Below, piece by piece: positions 1 to 6,366 of a stretch of 13,064 bases of DNA. How positions within the stretch are numbered: position 1 is the stretch's first letter; the number at the start of each line of letters is the position of its first letter. The notes under the pieces were generated by a model. It was not told where the DNA came from. It searched no databases and was given only the letters and a program-made list of their open reading frames with translations. A program made the position numbers and the translations under genes. The stretch is from Burkholderia sp. (GTDB taxonomy: Bacteria; Pseudomonadota; Gammaproteobacteria; Burkholderiales; Burkholderiaceae): assembly GCA_030151225.1 (NCBI GenBank), contig JASLEG010000091.1, positions 1-13,064 on the forward strand. The letters run 5' to 3'.

Positions 1-972
1 GCGCTGCCGCTGCAGCCGCTCGGCCGGGCTCACCAGCCGGCGCGCGAGCCAGTCGAGCTGCTGCGCGCGCTGTTCGAGCCGGCGTTCCATGCCGCGCGCG
101 AGCGCACGCTGGCGCTCGCCGACCTCGCGCAGCAGCAGCGCGCGCTGCGGGCTCGCGAGTTCGGCCGCGCCGGTCGGCGTCGGCGCACGCACGTCGGCCG
201 CGAAGTCCGCGATCGTGAAATCGGTTTCGTGCCCGACGCCGCTGACGACCGGCAGCTCGCTCGCCGCGATCGCACGCGCCAGCGCCTCGTCGTTGAACGA
301 CCACAGATCCTCGATCGAGCCGCCGCCGCGACAGACCAGCAGCAAGTCGACCTCGCGGCGCGCGTTCGCGGTCTCGATCGCCGCCGTAAGCTTCTCGGCG
401 GCGCCCGCGCCCTGCACCGGCGCCGGGTAGACGACCACCGGAATATGCGGCGCGCGGCGCGCCAGCGTGCTCAGCACGTCGCGCAACGCCGCCGCCTGCA
501 GCGACGTGACGATGCCGATCGCGCGCGGATGCGCGGGCAGCGGCCGCTTGCGCTCGGGCGCGAACAGCCCTTCGCTTTCGAGCTGCGCCTTGAGCTTCAG
601 GAACGCCTCGAACAGCCGCCCCTGGCCGGTGCGGCGCACCGCCTCGACGCTCAGCTGCACCTCGCCGCGCGGCTCGTACATCGTGACCAGCGCGCGCACC
701 TCGATGCGGTCGCCCTCGCGCGGCGTGAACGGGGCGTGCTGGGCGCGGCCGCGGAACATCACGCAGCGCATCTGCGCGTCCTTGTCCTTGATCGAGAAAT
801 ACCAGTGGCCGCTCGCCGCGCGCGTGAAATTCGACACCTCGCCCGACACCCAGGCGAGCGGAAACGAGCGTTCGAGCATCGAGCCGATCGCGCGGTTCAG
901 CGCGGAGACGGGGATCACGGCGTCGCCGGAACGGGCGGCGTCGGGGCCGGACAGAAAGGGATCGGAAGGCAT
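1..972 (-). CDS. xseA: Exodeoxyribonuclease VII large subunit (partial, C-terminus beyond window)
   Basis: This is the nuclease-bearing large subunit of exonuclease VII, a cytoplasmic enzyme that, with XseB, degrades single-stranded DNA from both ends into oligonucleotides. The visible 324 codons begin MPSDPFLSGPDAARSGD. An N-terminal OB-fold DNA-binding domain spans about residues 20-117 (WVSGEVSNF at 41-49, HWYFSIKD at 56-63, MRCVMFRG at 68-75). The start of the catalytic domain follows, with RGGGSIEDLWSFND at 215-228, GVGHETD at 245-251 and RAPTPTGAAE at 262-271, all hallmarks of the family. The coiled-coil region after residue 275 is just beginning. E. coli XseA has about 456 residues, so roughly the last 130 lie to the left of position 1. 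The ATG at 972 is the only reasonable start, because no in-frame ATG precedes it close by. The gene is transcribed away from lpxK and shares the 973-1451 region with it. Identification is near certain. Confidence 0.97.
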   Translation of the reverse strand, partial: MPSDPFLSGPDAARSGDAVIPVSALNRAIGSMLERSFPLAWVSGEVSNFTRAASGHWYFSIKDKDAQMRCVMFRGRAQHAPFTPREGDRIEVRALVTMYEPRGEVQLSVEAVRRTGQGRLFEAFLKLKAQLESEGLFAPERKRPLPAHPRAIGIVTSLQAAALRDVLSTLARRAPHIPVVVYPAPVQGAGAAEKLTAAIETANARREVDLLLVCRGGGSIEDLWSFNDEALARAIAASELPVVSGVGHETDFTIADFAADVRAPTPTGAAELASPQRALLLREVGERQRALARGMERRLEQRAQQLDWLARRLVSPAERLQRQR

Positions 973-1157
973 CGCGTCAGCATGAATGGGGGCGGGCACA
1001 CGATAGCGTCGCCGCGCGGCGGGGGCAAGCGCCGCGGGCCGGGCGCGGCAGCCCGCCGCGAAGTGTCCACATGCGTGCCGGGACCTGAAAGCTGCCGCGA
1101 CAAGTCGCTGAAAAGCACCGAATCAATGGCACAAGCTCTTGATTAATCACGATTTAT

Positions 1158-1174
1158 TTGTGACATATTGTGAC
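1158..1174 (+). repeat. Tandem TTGTGAC direct repeats with 10-bp period
   Basis: TTGTGAC occurs at 1158-1164 and again, exactly, at 1168-1174. The two copies are separated by ATA, so equivalent bases lie 10 bp apart, about one helical turn. They sit inside the only AT-rich patch between xseA and lpxK. Same-face direct repeats of this size are typical of operators for OmpR/PhoB-type response regulators. The spacing and sequence do not match the inverted TGTGA-N6-TCACA site of CRP. Which protein binds, if any, cannot be read from the sequence. Confidence 0.45.
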
Positions 1175-1240
1175 TTTTCGCCGACCGGATGCCCGCCGCG
1201 CGGGCCTGCGCGCGATCCGAGGGGGTGGTTCTTCACAGAG

Positions 1241-1249
1241 TTATCCACA
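1241..1249 (+). promoter_or_regulatory. Perfect DnaA box (TTATCCACA)
   Basis: Positions 1241-1249 read TTATCCACA, identical to the strong R1-type DnaA box of E. coli. A weaker 7-of-9 match, GTGTCCACA, lies upstream in the same orientation at 1063-1071. No cluster of boxes, no dnaA/dnaN/gidA genes and no parAB are present, so this is an isolated box rather than an origin. It could titrate DnaA or couple lpxK or xseA expression to replication, or it may be chance. Confidence 0.5.
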
Positions 1250-1281
1250 GGCCGATGGCGCGTGGCGCCGGTGCCCCCGAC

Positions 1282-1311
1282 TTGCGGCGCGCGCCGCCGC
1301 CGCGCTAGAGT
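1282..1311 (+). promoter_or_regulatory. Candidate sigma70 promoter of the lpxK operon
   Basis: TTGCGG (1282-1287) and TAGAGT (1306-1311) are separated by 18 bp. The -10 element matches the TATAAT consensus at 4 of 6 positions, and the -35 element has the important TTG triplet. Transcription would start near 1318, leaving a leader of about 134 nt before the GTG start of lpxK. The call is by eye. Confidence 0.35.
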
Positions 1312-1451
1312 GCCGCCTTTCGACGGGTGCCGCACCGCCGTGCCCGTCTCGCCCTGCCCGTCCGATTTCCGCCCCGGAGCCCCGCCTTGACCGATCCGCT
1401 CGTCCTTCGCCCGCCCCGGCCCGCCCCGTCTCGCGCCGCCGGAGCCACGCC

Positions 1452-2480
1452 GTGAGCGGCGGCACCGGCCTCGTCGCGCGCATCGAGGCGACGCTCGCGC
1501 GCGAATGGCAGCGGCGCGGGCCGCTCGCCTGGGCGCTGACGCCGTTCGCGGCCGTGTTCGGCGCGATCGCGGCCGGGCGCCGCGCGGCCTTCGCGGCCGG
1601 CTGGAAGGAAACCGTCGACCCCGGCGTGCCGGTGGTGGTGGTCGGCAACGTGACGGTGGGCGGCACCGGCAAGACCCCGACCGTGATCGCACTGGTCGAC
1701 GCACTACGCGCGAACGGCTTCCATCCCGGCGTGGTGTCGCGCGGCTACGGCGCCGAGGTGCGCGATCCGACCGCCGTGACACCGACCTCGCCGGCCTCGC
1801 GCGGCGGCGACGAGCCGCTGCTGATCGCGCGCCGCACCCGGGCTCCGGTGGTGGTGTGCCCCGACCGGATCGCCGCGATCCGCGCGCTGCGCGCCGCGCA
1901 CCCGGCCGTGGACGTGGTGATCAGCGACGACGGCCTCCAGCATTACCGCATGGCGCGCACCGTCGAGATCGTGGTGTTCGACCACCGGCTCGGCGGCAAC
2001 GGCTTCCTGCTGCCGGCCGGCCCGCTGCGCGAGCCGCTCTCGCGCCATCGCGACGCCACCCTCGTCAACGATCCGTACAGCCGCGCGCTGCCGCCGTGGC
2101 CCGACACCTTCGCGCTGCGGCTCGCGCCCGGCGACGCCTGGCACCTCGACACCCCCGCCCGGCGCCGCCCGCTCACCCAGTTCGCCGGCGAGCGCGTGCT
2201 GGCCGCGGCCGGCATCGGCGCGCCCGAGCGCTTCTTCGCGACGCTGCGCGGGGCCGGCCTCGCGCCCGCCACGCGCGCGCTGCCGGACCATTACGCGTTC
2301 GCCGAGAACCCGTTCGCGCACGACGATGCCGACGTGATCCTGATTACCGAGAAGGATGCAGTAAAATTGGGCGCTTCCTGGCGCGATGCCCGACTCTGGG
2401 TCGTCCCTGTCGAGGCCGCGCTCGATCCCCGCCTTATCGCTCTCGTTGTGGAGAAACTCCGTGGACGCTCGCCTGCTTGA
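1452..2480 (+). CDS. lpxK: Tetraacyldisaccharide 4'-kinase
   Basis: LpxK phosphorylates the 4'-hydroxyl of the lipid A precursor disaccharide-1-phosphate with ATP, giving lipid IVA, on the cytoplasmic face of the inner membrane. The 342-residue protein has the expected layout: a hydrophobic N-terminal membrane-docking helix (about 25-50), the P-loop GNVTVGGTGKTP at 65-76, SRGYG at 96-100, the SDDGLQHYRM signature at 158-167, a conserved D-H pair at 279-280 and ITEKDAVK at 298-305. The start is placed at the GTG at 1452, which gives a normal family length and directly precedes the helix. The frame is open for 94 more codons upstream, but that sequence is Arg/Pro-rich and unlike any LpxK. No strong Shine-Dalgarno is visible before the GTG. 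The 3' end overlaps ycaR by 20 nt, and kdsB follows, so lipid A and Kdo synthesis genes are linked as in enterobacteria. Confidence 0.96.
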   Translation: MSGGTGLVARIEATLAREWQRRGPLAWALTPFAAVFGAIAAGRRAAFAAGWKETVDPGVPVVVVGNVTVGGTGKTPTVIALVDALRANGFHPGVVSRGYGAEVRDPTAVTPTSPASRGGDEPLLIARRTRAPVVVCPDRIAAIRALRAAHPAVDVVISDDGLQHYRMARTVEIVVFDHRLGGNGFLLPAGPLREPLSRHRDATLVNDPYSRALPPWPDTFALRLAPGDAWHLDTPARRRPLTQFAGERVLAAAGIGAPERFFATLRGAGLAPATRALPDHYAFAENPFAHDDADVILITEKDAVKLGASWRDARLWVVPVEAALDPRLIALVVEKLRGRSPA

Positions 2481-2667
2481 AATCATCGTGTGCCCGATCT
2501 GCAAGGGCCCGCTCCAGCATGACCGCGCCGCGCAGGAACTGATCTGTCACGCCGACAAGCTGGCGTACCCGATTCGCGACGGCATCCCCGTGATGCTCGT
2601 CGACGAAGCGCGACAGACCGTCGAGGGCACGCCCGTCGATCCTGCCGGCCCGGCCGCCGTGAACTGA
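2461..2667 (+). CDS. ycaR: Trm112-like zinc-finger protein (YcaR family)
   Basis: This small protein of 68 residues starts VDARLLEIIVCPICKGPL, the Trm112/YcaR family signature. Cys11 and Cys14 form a CPxC knuckle, Cys29 supplies a further ligand, and the LAYPIRDGIPVML segment (34-46) is the family's second conserved block. In eukaryotes Trm112 is an activating partner of methyltransferases. The bacterial role is unclear, so no function is claimed. The GTG start at 2461 lies 20 nt inside lpxK and is preceded by GGAGA (2450-2454) at a 6-nt gap, a good ribosome-binding site inside the upstream gene. The same lpxK-proximal, kdsB-proximal location is known for ycaR of E. coli, which supports a long-standing link with the lipopolysaccharide cluster. 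The stop codon is followed by an inter-gene hairpin before kdsB. Confidence 0.92.
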   Translation: MDARLLEIIVCPICKGPLQHDRAAQELICHADKLAYPIRDGIPVMLVDEARQTVEGTPVDPAGPAAVN

Positions 2668-2693
2668 GGCACGCGCCTCGCCGCGTGCCGCCG

Positions 2694-2718
2694 CGCGCCC
2701 GCCCTCGTGGCGGGCGCG
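2694..2718 (+). other. GC-rich hairpin between ycaR and kdsB
   Basis: CGCGCCCGCC (2694-2703) and GGCGGGCGCG (2709-2718) form a perfect 10-bp stem with the 5-nt loop CTCGT. No T-run follows, so efficient intrinsic termination is unlikely. It may act as an mRNA processing or stability element that sets the kdsB level relative to lpxK, or as a weak attenuator. Confidence 0.4.
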
Positions 2719-2765
2719 GCGCTTTCCGAAGCGGCCGCACCCATTCCTACCTGCCCGAACCCCCG

Positions 2766-3557
2766 ATGACCACTCCGTCGCCCTTCATCGCCGTCGTCCC
2801 GGCCCGCCTCGCCTCGACGCGCCTGCCGAACAAGCCGCTCGCCGATCTCGGCGGCAAGCCGATGGTGGTGCGCGTGGCCGAACGCGCCCGCGAGGCCGGC
2901 GCCACGCGCGTGCTGGTGGCCTCCGACGCGCAGAGCGTGATCGACGCCGCGCAGGCCGCCGGCTTCGACGCGCTGATGACGCGCGCCGACCACCCGTCGG
3001 GCACCGATCGCCTCGCCGAGGTCGCCACCACGCTCGGCTTGTCCGACGACACCATCGTGGTGAACGTGCAGGGCGACGAGCCGCTGATCGACCCCGCGCT
3101 GGTCCGCGACGTAGCGTCGCACCTGGCTGCGCACCCCGAATGCGCGATCGCCACGGCGGCGCATCCGATCCACGATCCGGCCGAGGTGTTCAACCCGAAC
3201 GTGGTGAAGGTGGCGCTCGATGCGAAAGGCGTCGCGCTCTATTTCTCGCGCGCGCCGATTCCGTGGTCGCGCGACGCCTGGCAGGCGCACTGGCCGGCCG
3301 TGGAAACCATGCCGCCGCCGGCCTTCCCGGTCTATCGACACATCGGGCTGTACGCGTATCGCGCGCGTTTCCTGCGCACCTATCCGTCGCTCGCACAGGC
3401 CCCGATCGAGCAGGCCGAGCAGCTCGAACAGCTGCGCGCGATGTGGCACGGCGAGCGCATCGCGGTGCGCGTGACCGATGCCGCGCCGGCGCCCGGTGTC
3501 GACACGCCGGCCGATCTGGCACGGGTGCAGGCCCTTTTTCGGTCGACGGGAAAATAA
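2766..3557 (+). CDS. kdsB: 3-deoxy-manno-octulosonate cytidylyltransferase (CMP-Kdo synthetase)
   Basis: KdsB activates Kdo with CTP to give CMP-Kdo, the donor that WaaA uses to decorate lipid IVA, so it acts immediately alongside LpxK. The 263-residue protein is full length and carries the nucleotidyltransferase signature PARLASTRLPNKPL (12-25), NVQGDEPLI (100-108) with the metal-binding aspartate at 104, SRAPIPW (161-167), RHIGLYAYR (191-199), EQAEQLEQLR (215-224) and the C-terminal VDTPADL (245-251). The ATG at 2766 gives the canonical N-terminus. There is no convincing Shine-Dalgarno sequence before it, only C-rich sequence, so initiation may be modest or coupled to the upstream operon. 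It lies 98 nt after ycaR and 209 nt before adk. Confidence 0.97.
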   Translation: MTTPSPFIAVVPARLASTRLPNKPLADLGGKPMVVRVAERAREAGATRVLVASDAQSVIDAAQAAGFDALMTRADHPSGTDRLAEVATTLGLSDDTIVVNVQGDEPLIDPALVRDVASHLAAHPECAIATAAHPIHDPAEVFNPNVVKVALDAKGVALYFSRAPIPWSRDAWQAHWPAVETMPPPAFPVYRHIGLYAYRARFLRTYPSLAQAPIEQAEQLEQLRAMWHGERIAVRVTDAAPAPGVDTPADLARVQALFRSTGK

Positions 3558-3570
3558 GCCATGGCATAAT
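3543..3570 (+). promoter_or_regulatory. Candidate sigma70 promoter of adk
   Basis: TCGACG (3543-3548, 4 of 6) and CATAAT (3565-3570, 5 of 6) are 16 bp apart at the very end of kdsB and in the first bases after its stop codon. The predicted start near 3577 would give adk a leader of about 190 nt. The -10 sits in the same ATAATCG context as the rpsT promoter at 8107. This would let adk be expressed independently of the lipopolysaccharide genes upstream. Confidence 0.4.
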
Positions 3571-3766
3571 CGGCTGACTGTGCGAGCCGTCAGGCGCCGC
3601 CCACCTCGAGTCGCGCTCGCCAGCTCTCCCGCCGGCAGCCGCGCCGGCCCTCCCGCCGGCGCCGCCGTCAGACCGGCCGGAGCCTGTCTGTTGCAGCCGA
3701 CCTCCGGGCCGCGCGCCGATGCCGTATCCCTCGCGCCACACATTCATGAAACTTGGAGATATCACC

Positions 3767-4429
3767 ATGCGTTTGATCCTGTTGGGCGCGCCCGGCGCCG
3801 GCAAGGGCACCCAGGCCACCTTCATCAAGGAAAAGTTCGGGATTCCGCAGATCTCGACGGGCGACATGCTGCGCGCGGCCGTGAAGGCCGGCACGCCGCT
3901 CGGCGTCGAGGCCAAGGGCTACATGGACGAAGGCAAGCTGGTGCCCGATTCGCTGATCATCGGCCTCGTGAAGGAGCGCCTGAAGGAAGCGGATTGCGCG
4001 AACGGCTACCTGTTCGACGGCTTCCCGCGCACGATCGCGCAGGCCGACGCGATGAAGGACGCCGGCGTGGCGATCGACTACGTGCTCGAGATCGACGTGC
4101 CGTTCTCGGCCATCATCGAGCGCATCAGCGGTCGTCGCACCCACCCGGCTTCGGGCCGTACCTACCACGTCACGTTCAACCCGCCGAAGGTCGAGGGCCA
4201 GGACGACGTGACCGGCGAGCCGCTGATCCAGCGCGACGACGACAAGGAAGGCACGGTCAAGAAGCGCCTGGAAGTGTACGAATCACAGACCAAGCCGCTC
4301 ATCACCTACTACGGCGACTGGGCGCAGCGCGGCGAGGAAAACGGCCTGAAGGCGCCGGCCTACCGCAAGATCTCGGGCCTCGGCTCGGTCGACGAGATTC
4401 GTCAGCGCGCGTTCGACGCGCTGAAGTAA
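3767..4429 (+). CDS. adk: Adenylate kinase
   Basis: Adenylate kinase interconverts ATP + AMP and 2 ADP in the cytoplasm. The 220-residue protein is the long bacterial type. It shows the P-loop GAPGAGKGT at 7-15, the AMP-binding region around STGDMLR (30-36), the DGFPRT motif at 84-89 with Arg88, and a complete LID (about 122-159). The LID has no cysteines for zinc and instead carries His126, Ser129, Asp146 and Thr149, the hydrogen-bonding set of the E. coli-type LID. The ATG at 3767 follows GGAG (3755-3758) at 8 nt, which rejects the upstream in-frame ATG at 3719. The gene closes the plus-strand run with a strong terminator at 4469-4498. Confidence 0.98.
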   Translation: MRLILLGAPGAGKGTQATFIKEKFGIPQISTGDMLRAAVKAGTPLGVEAKGYMDEGKLVPDSLIIGLVKERLKEADCANGYLFDGFPRTIAQADAMKDAGVAIDYVLEIDVPFSAIIERISGRRTHPASGRTYHVTFNPPKVEGQDDVTGEPLIQRDDDKEGTVKKRLEVYESQTKPLITYYGDWAQRGEENGLKAPAYRKISGLGSVDEIRQRAFDALK

Positions 4430-4468
4430 GCGACGGCGGCCGCGCACGCGCCTGTCGCTTCGCCACGG

Positions 4469-4498
4469 AAAACCGCCCCCGCCGGGGCGGTTTTTTTT
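4469..4498 (+). terminator. Rho-independent terminator after adk
   Basis: CCGCCCC (4473-4479) pairs with GGGGCGG (4484-4490) around a 4-nt loop, extended by A-T pairs, and is followed by eight T residues (4491-4498). This is the textbook arrangement, 40 nt after the adk stop. Confidence 0.93.
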
Positions 4499-4611
4499 CG
4501 TCGATCGAAAACGAAGCGCACGATCGTTCGCTTCACGCCGCCACCACGCGCGCTTCCGTACAATCGTTCGTCATCGCAGCACGACCGAACACAACCGAAC
4601 AGGGAGCAAGG

Positions 4612-5370
4612 ATGGAACTACGCGACAACGTGTTTCTGATCACGGGCGGCGCCTCGGGGCTCGGCGCCGGCACCGCGCGCATGCTGGCCGCCGCCGGCGC
4701 GAAGCCGGTGCTGGCCGACCTGAACCGCGAGGCGGGCGAGGCACTGGCCGCCGAACTCGGCGGCGTGTTCACGGCCTGCGACGTCACGCGCGAGGCCGAT
4801 GCGCAGGCGGCGGTGACCGCCGCCACGCAGCTCGGCACACTGCGCGGCCTCGTCAACTGCGCCGGCATCGCGCCGGCCGCGAAGACGGTGGGCAAGGACG
4901 GCCCGCATTCGCTCGACCTGTTCGCGAAGGTGGTGTCGATCAACCTGATCGGCACCTTCAACATGGTGCGCCTGGCGGCCGCCGCGATGGCCGGCAACGC
5001 GCCGAACGCGGCCGGCGAGCGCGGCGTGATCATCAATACCGCGTCGGTGGCGGCCTTCGACGGCCAGATCGGCCAGGCCGCCTATGCCGCCTCGAAGGCC
5101 GGCGTGGCCGGCATGACGCTGCCGCTCGCGCGCGATCTGTCGCGCAATGCGATCCGCGTCATGACGATCGCGCCCGGCATCTTCGAGACGCCGATGCTGC
5201 TCGGCATGCCGCAGGAGGTGCAGGACGCGCTCGGCGCGATGGTGCCGTTCCCCCCGCGGCTCGGCAAGCCGGACGAATACGCGATGCTGGCGCGCCAGAT
5301 CCTCGAGAATCCGATGCTGAACGGCGAGGTGATCCGCCTCGACGGCGCGATCCGGATGCAACCGAAGTAA
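4612..5370 (+). CDS. Short-chain dehydrogenase, 3-hydroxyacyl-CoA dehydrogenase (HSD10) type
   Basis: This 252-residue classical SDR is predicted to use NAD(H). The Rossmann fold opens with TGGASGLG (11-18). Asp35 at the end of the second beta strand (VLAD) favours NAD over NADP. NCAG is at 82-85, and the catalytic tetrad is Asn111, Ser145, Tyr158 and Lys162 (YAASK). PGIFETPML (188-196) and the ending HSD10-like LDGAIRMQPK resemble 3-hydroxyacyl-CoA / 2-methyl-3-hydroxybutyryl-CoA dehydrogenases (HSD17B10, FadB2-like) closely enough to suggest oxidation of 3-hydroxyacyl-CoA in fatty-acid or isoleucine catabolism. The exact substrate is an inference. AGGGAG (4601-4606) precedes the ATG by 5 nt. 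The gene stands alone after the adk terminator, with a possible -10 TACAAT at 4559-4564 but no clear -35. Confidence 0.88.
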   Translation: MELRDNVFLITGGASGLGAGTARMLAAAGAKPVLADLNREAGEALAAELGGVFTACDVTREADAQAAVTAATQLGTLRGLVNCAGIAPAAKTVGKDGPHSLDLFAKVVSINLIGTFNMVRLAAAAMAGNAPNAAGERGVIINTASVAAFDGQIGQAAYAASKAGVAGMTLPLARDLSRNAIRVMTIAPGIFETPMLLGMPQEVQDALGAMVPFPPRLGKPDEYAMLARQILENPMLNGEVIRLDGAIRMQPK

Positions 5371-5437
5371 GGCGCAGAGCCTGCCGGCACGAGCAAGGGC
5401 CGAGCCCGCATTTTCCCCGCGGTGCCGGCCAATGCGA

Positions 5438-5475
5438 CGATGCCCGCGCCTCCGGCAATGGAGGCGCGGGCATCG
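5438..5475. terminator. 16-bp hairpin between convergent SDR and SirB1-like genes
   Basis: Positions 5438-5453 and 5460-5475 are perfect inverted repeats (CGATGCCCGCGCCTCC and its complement) with a 6-nt loop GGCAAT. It lies 67 nt after the SDR stop on the plus strand and 39 nt after the SirB1-like stop on the minus strand, so it can serve both convergent transcripts. A T-run is nearly absent (only TTT at 5479-5481 on the plus strand), so it may rely on stem strength or act as a 3' stabiliser. Confidence 0.7.
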
Positions 5476-5514
5476 CGCTTTCAGACCGGCGAATCGGGCC
5501 AGCAGCGGTGCGTG

Positions 5515-6366
5515 TCAGTCGTCGCCGCGCCGCATGCGTTCGCGCAGCTCGGCCAGCTGGGCCTCCACCACGGTCGCATCGATCGCCTCGGGGCTCGCCT
5601 CGATGTAGCGCTCGAGATCGTCGAGCGCGGGCCGCAGGTAGTCGAGCCGCGCATAGGCGAAGCCGCGATCGCGCACCTCGTCGAGCTGGCCCGGCAGCAG
5701 CACCACGAGCCGCTGCTGCACGGCCAGCAGCCGCTGCCAGCGCTCGGTCTGCAGATAGATCGCCTTCAGGTTGTTCAGCATGCGCGCCAGCACCTCGCGA
5801 CTCGTGGCCGGCTGCAGCAGCGCGCGCAGGGTGCTCGCCATGGTGGCTTCCGGGTGCGCCACGTAAGGCTCGAGCATCTCCACCAGATCCGATTCGGACA
5901 GCGAGCGGCCGGTGGTCGGATCGATCACCGCGTCGCCGTCCTCCAGCGTCGCGCGCAGCAGGAAGTGCCCCGGGAACGACACCCCGCGCACGCGCAGGCC
6001 CAACTGGCCGGCCAGCTCCAGATACAGCACCGCGAGCGAGATCGGGATGCCGCGCCGGCGCTTGAGCACGGCGTTCAGGTAGCTGTTGTCGGGGTCGTAG
6101 TAATCGTTGTGATTGCAGGCGAAGCCGAGCTCGCGGAAGAAGAAGTCGTTGAGCGCGTCGACCTTGCGGCGCTCGTCGAGATCGGCGCGCACGCGGCGCC
6201 GGAAGCGCACGGCCAGTGCGTCGAGCTCGGCCAGCACCGCCTGCATGTCGAGGTCGGGATAGGCGTCCTGCGCGAGCGACAGGGCCGCCTCGGTCAACGG
6301 CAGGCTGTCGTCCTCGGCCACGAGGGTGCTGAAGAAATCGAGTACGCGGGTCATGGCGGTCGTCAT
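5515..6366 (-). CDS. SirB1-like transglutaminase-fold / TPR protein
   Basis: The 283-residue product has the SirB1/transglutaminase-like-superfamily architecture. A helical N-terminus (about 1-80) is followed by NHNDYYDPDNSYLNAVL (85-101), RRGIPISLAVLYLELAGQLG (104-123), GVSFPGHFLLR (128-138) and VIDP (147-150), then a C-terminal tetratricopeptide-like helical region (about 190-275; NNLKAIYLQ at 198-206, RGFAYARLDYLRPALDDLERYI at 234-255). His134 and Asp149 fit the transglutaminase His/Asp positions, but the nucleophile position (Ile109-Ser110) is not cysteine, so enzymatic activity is doubtful. The cellular role is unknown. The start at 6366 overlaps the murJ stop as ATGA, implying translational coupling. 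A second in-frame ATG lies at 6354. No strong Shine-Dalgarno precedes either. Co-transcription with murJ is likely. Confidence 0.85.
   Translation of the reverse strand: MTTAMTRVLDFFSTLVAEDDSLPLTEAALSLAQDAYPDLDMQAVLAELDALAVRFRRRVRADLDERRKVDALNDFFFRELGFACNHNDYYDPDNSYLNAVLKRRRGIPISLAVLYLELAGQLGLRVRGVSFPGHFLLRATLEDGDAVIDPTTGRSLSESDLVEMLEPYVAHPEATMASTLRALLQPATSREVLARMLNNLKAIYLQTERWQRLLAVQQRLVVLLPGQLDEVRDRGFAYARLDYLRPALDDLERYIEASPEAIDATVVEAQLAELRERMRRGDD

Larger units (their letters stand above)
973..1451. other. Divergent xseA-lpxK intergenic region with AT-rich island
   Basis: This 479-nt stretch separates divergent xseA and lpxK and contains no gene I can support. Positions 1110-1180 are strikingly AT-rich compared with the flanks and hold a GATTAATC palindrome (1141-1148) and two TTGTGAC repeats. 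A DnaA-box sequence lies at 1241-1249 and a candidate lpxK promoter at 1282-1311. The plus frame that becomes lpxK stays open back to 1170, but that extension is Arg/Pro/Ala-rich low-complexity sequence of the kind GC-rich DNA yields in any frame. The island is the natural place for xseA-directed promoter elements, although I could not assign minus-strand hexamers with confidence. Confidence 0.6.

Noticed and set aside
229..1146. Long plus-strand open frame of 305 codons opposite xseA
   Set aside because: It is antisense to a strongly conserved gene. Its product is rich in Arg, His, Gln and Ala, with no recognisable family, as expected from mirrored GC-rich codons.
1158..1174. CRP or FNR binding site
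   Set aside because: The TGTGA units are direct, not inverted, repeats, so the TGTGA-N6-TCACA pattern is not met.
1063..1249. Replication origin around the DnaA boxes
   Set aside because: There is one good box and one partial match only, with no 13-mers or box cluster and no dnaA, dnaN, rpmH, gidA or par genes nearby.
1170..1451. A 94-codon in-frame extension upstream of lpxK giving a 436-residue product
   Set aside because: The extension is Arg/Pro/Ala-rich low-complexity sequence of a kind seen in non-coding frames of GC-rich DNA. It contains regulatory-looking elements, and a 342-residue LpxK from GTG 1452 matches family length.
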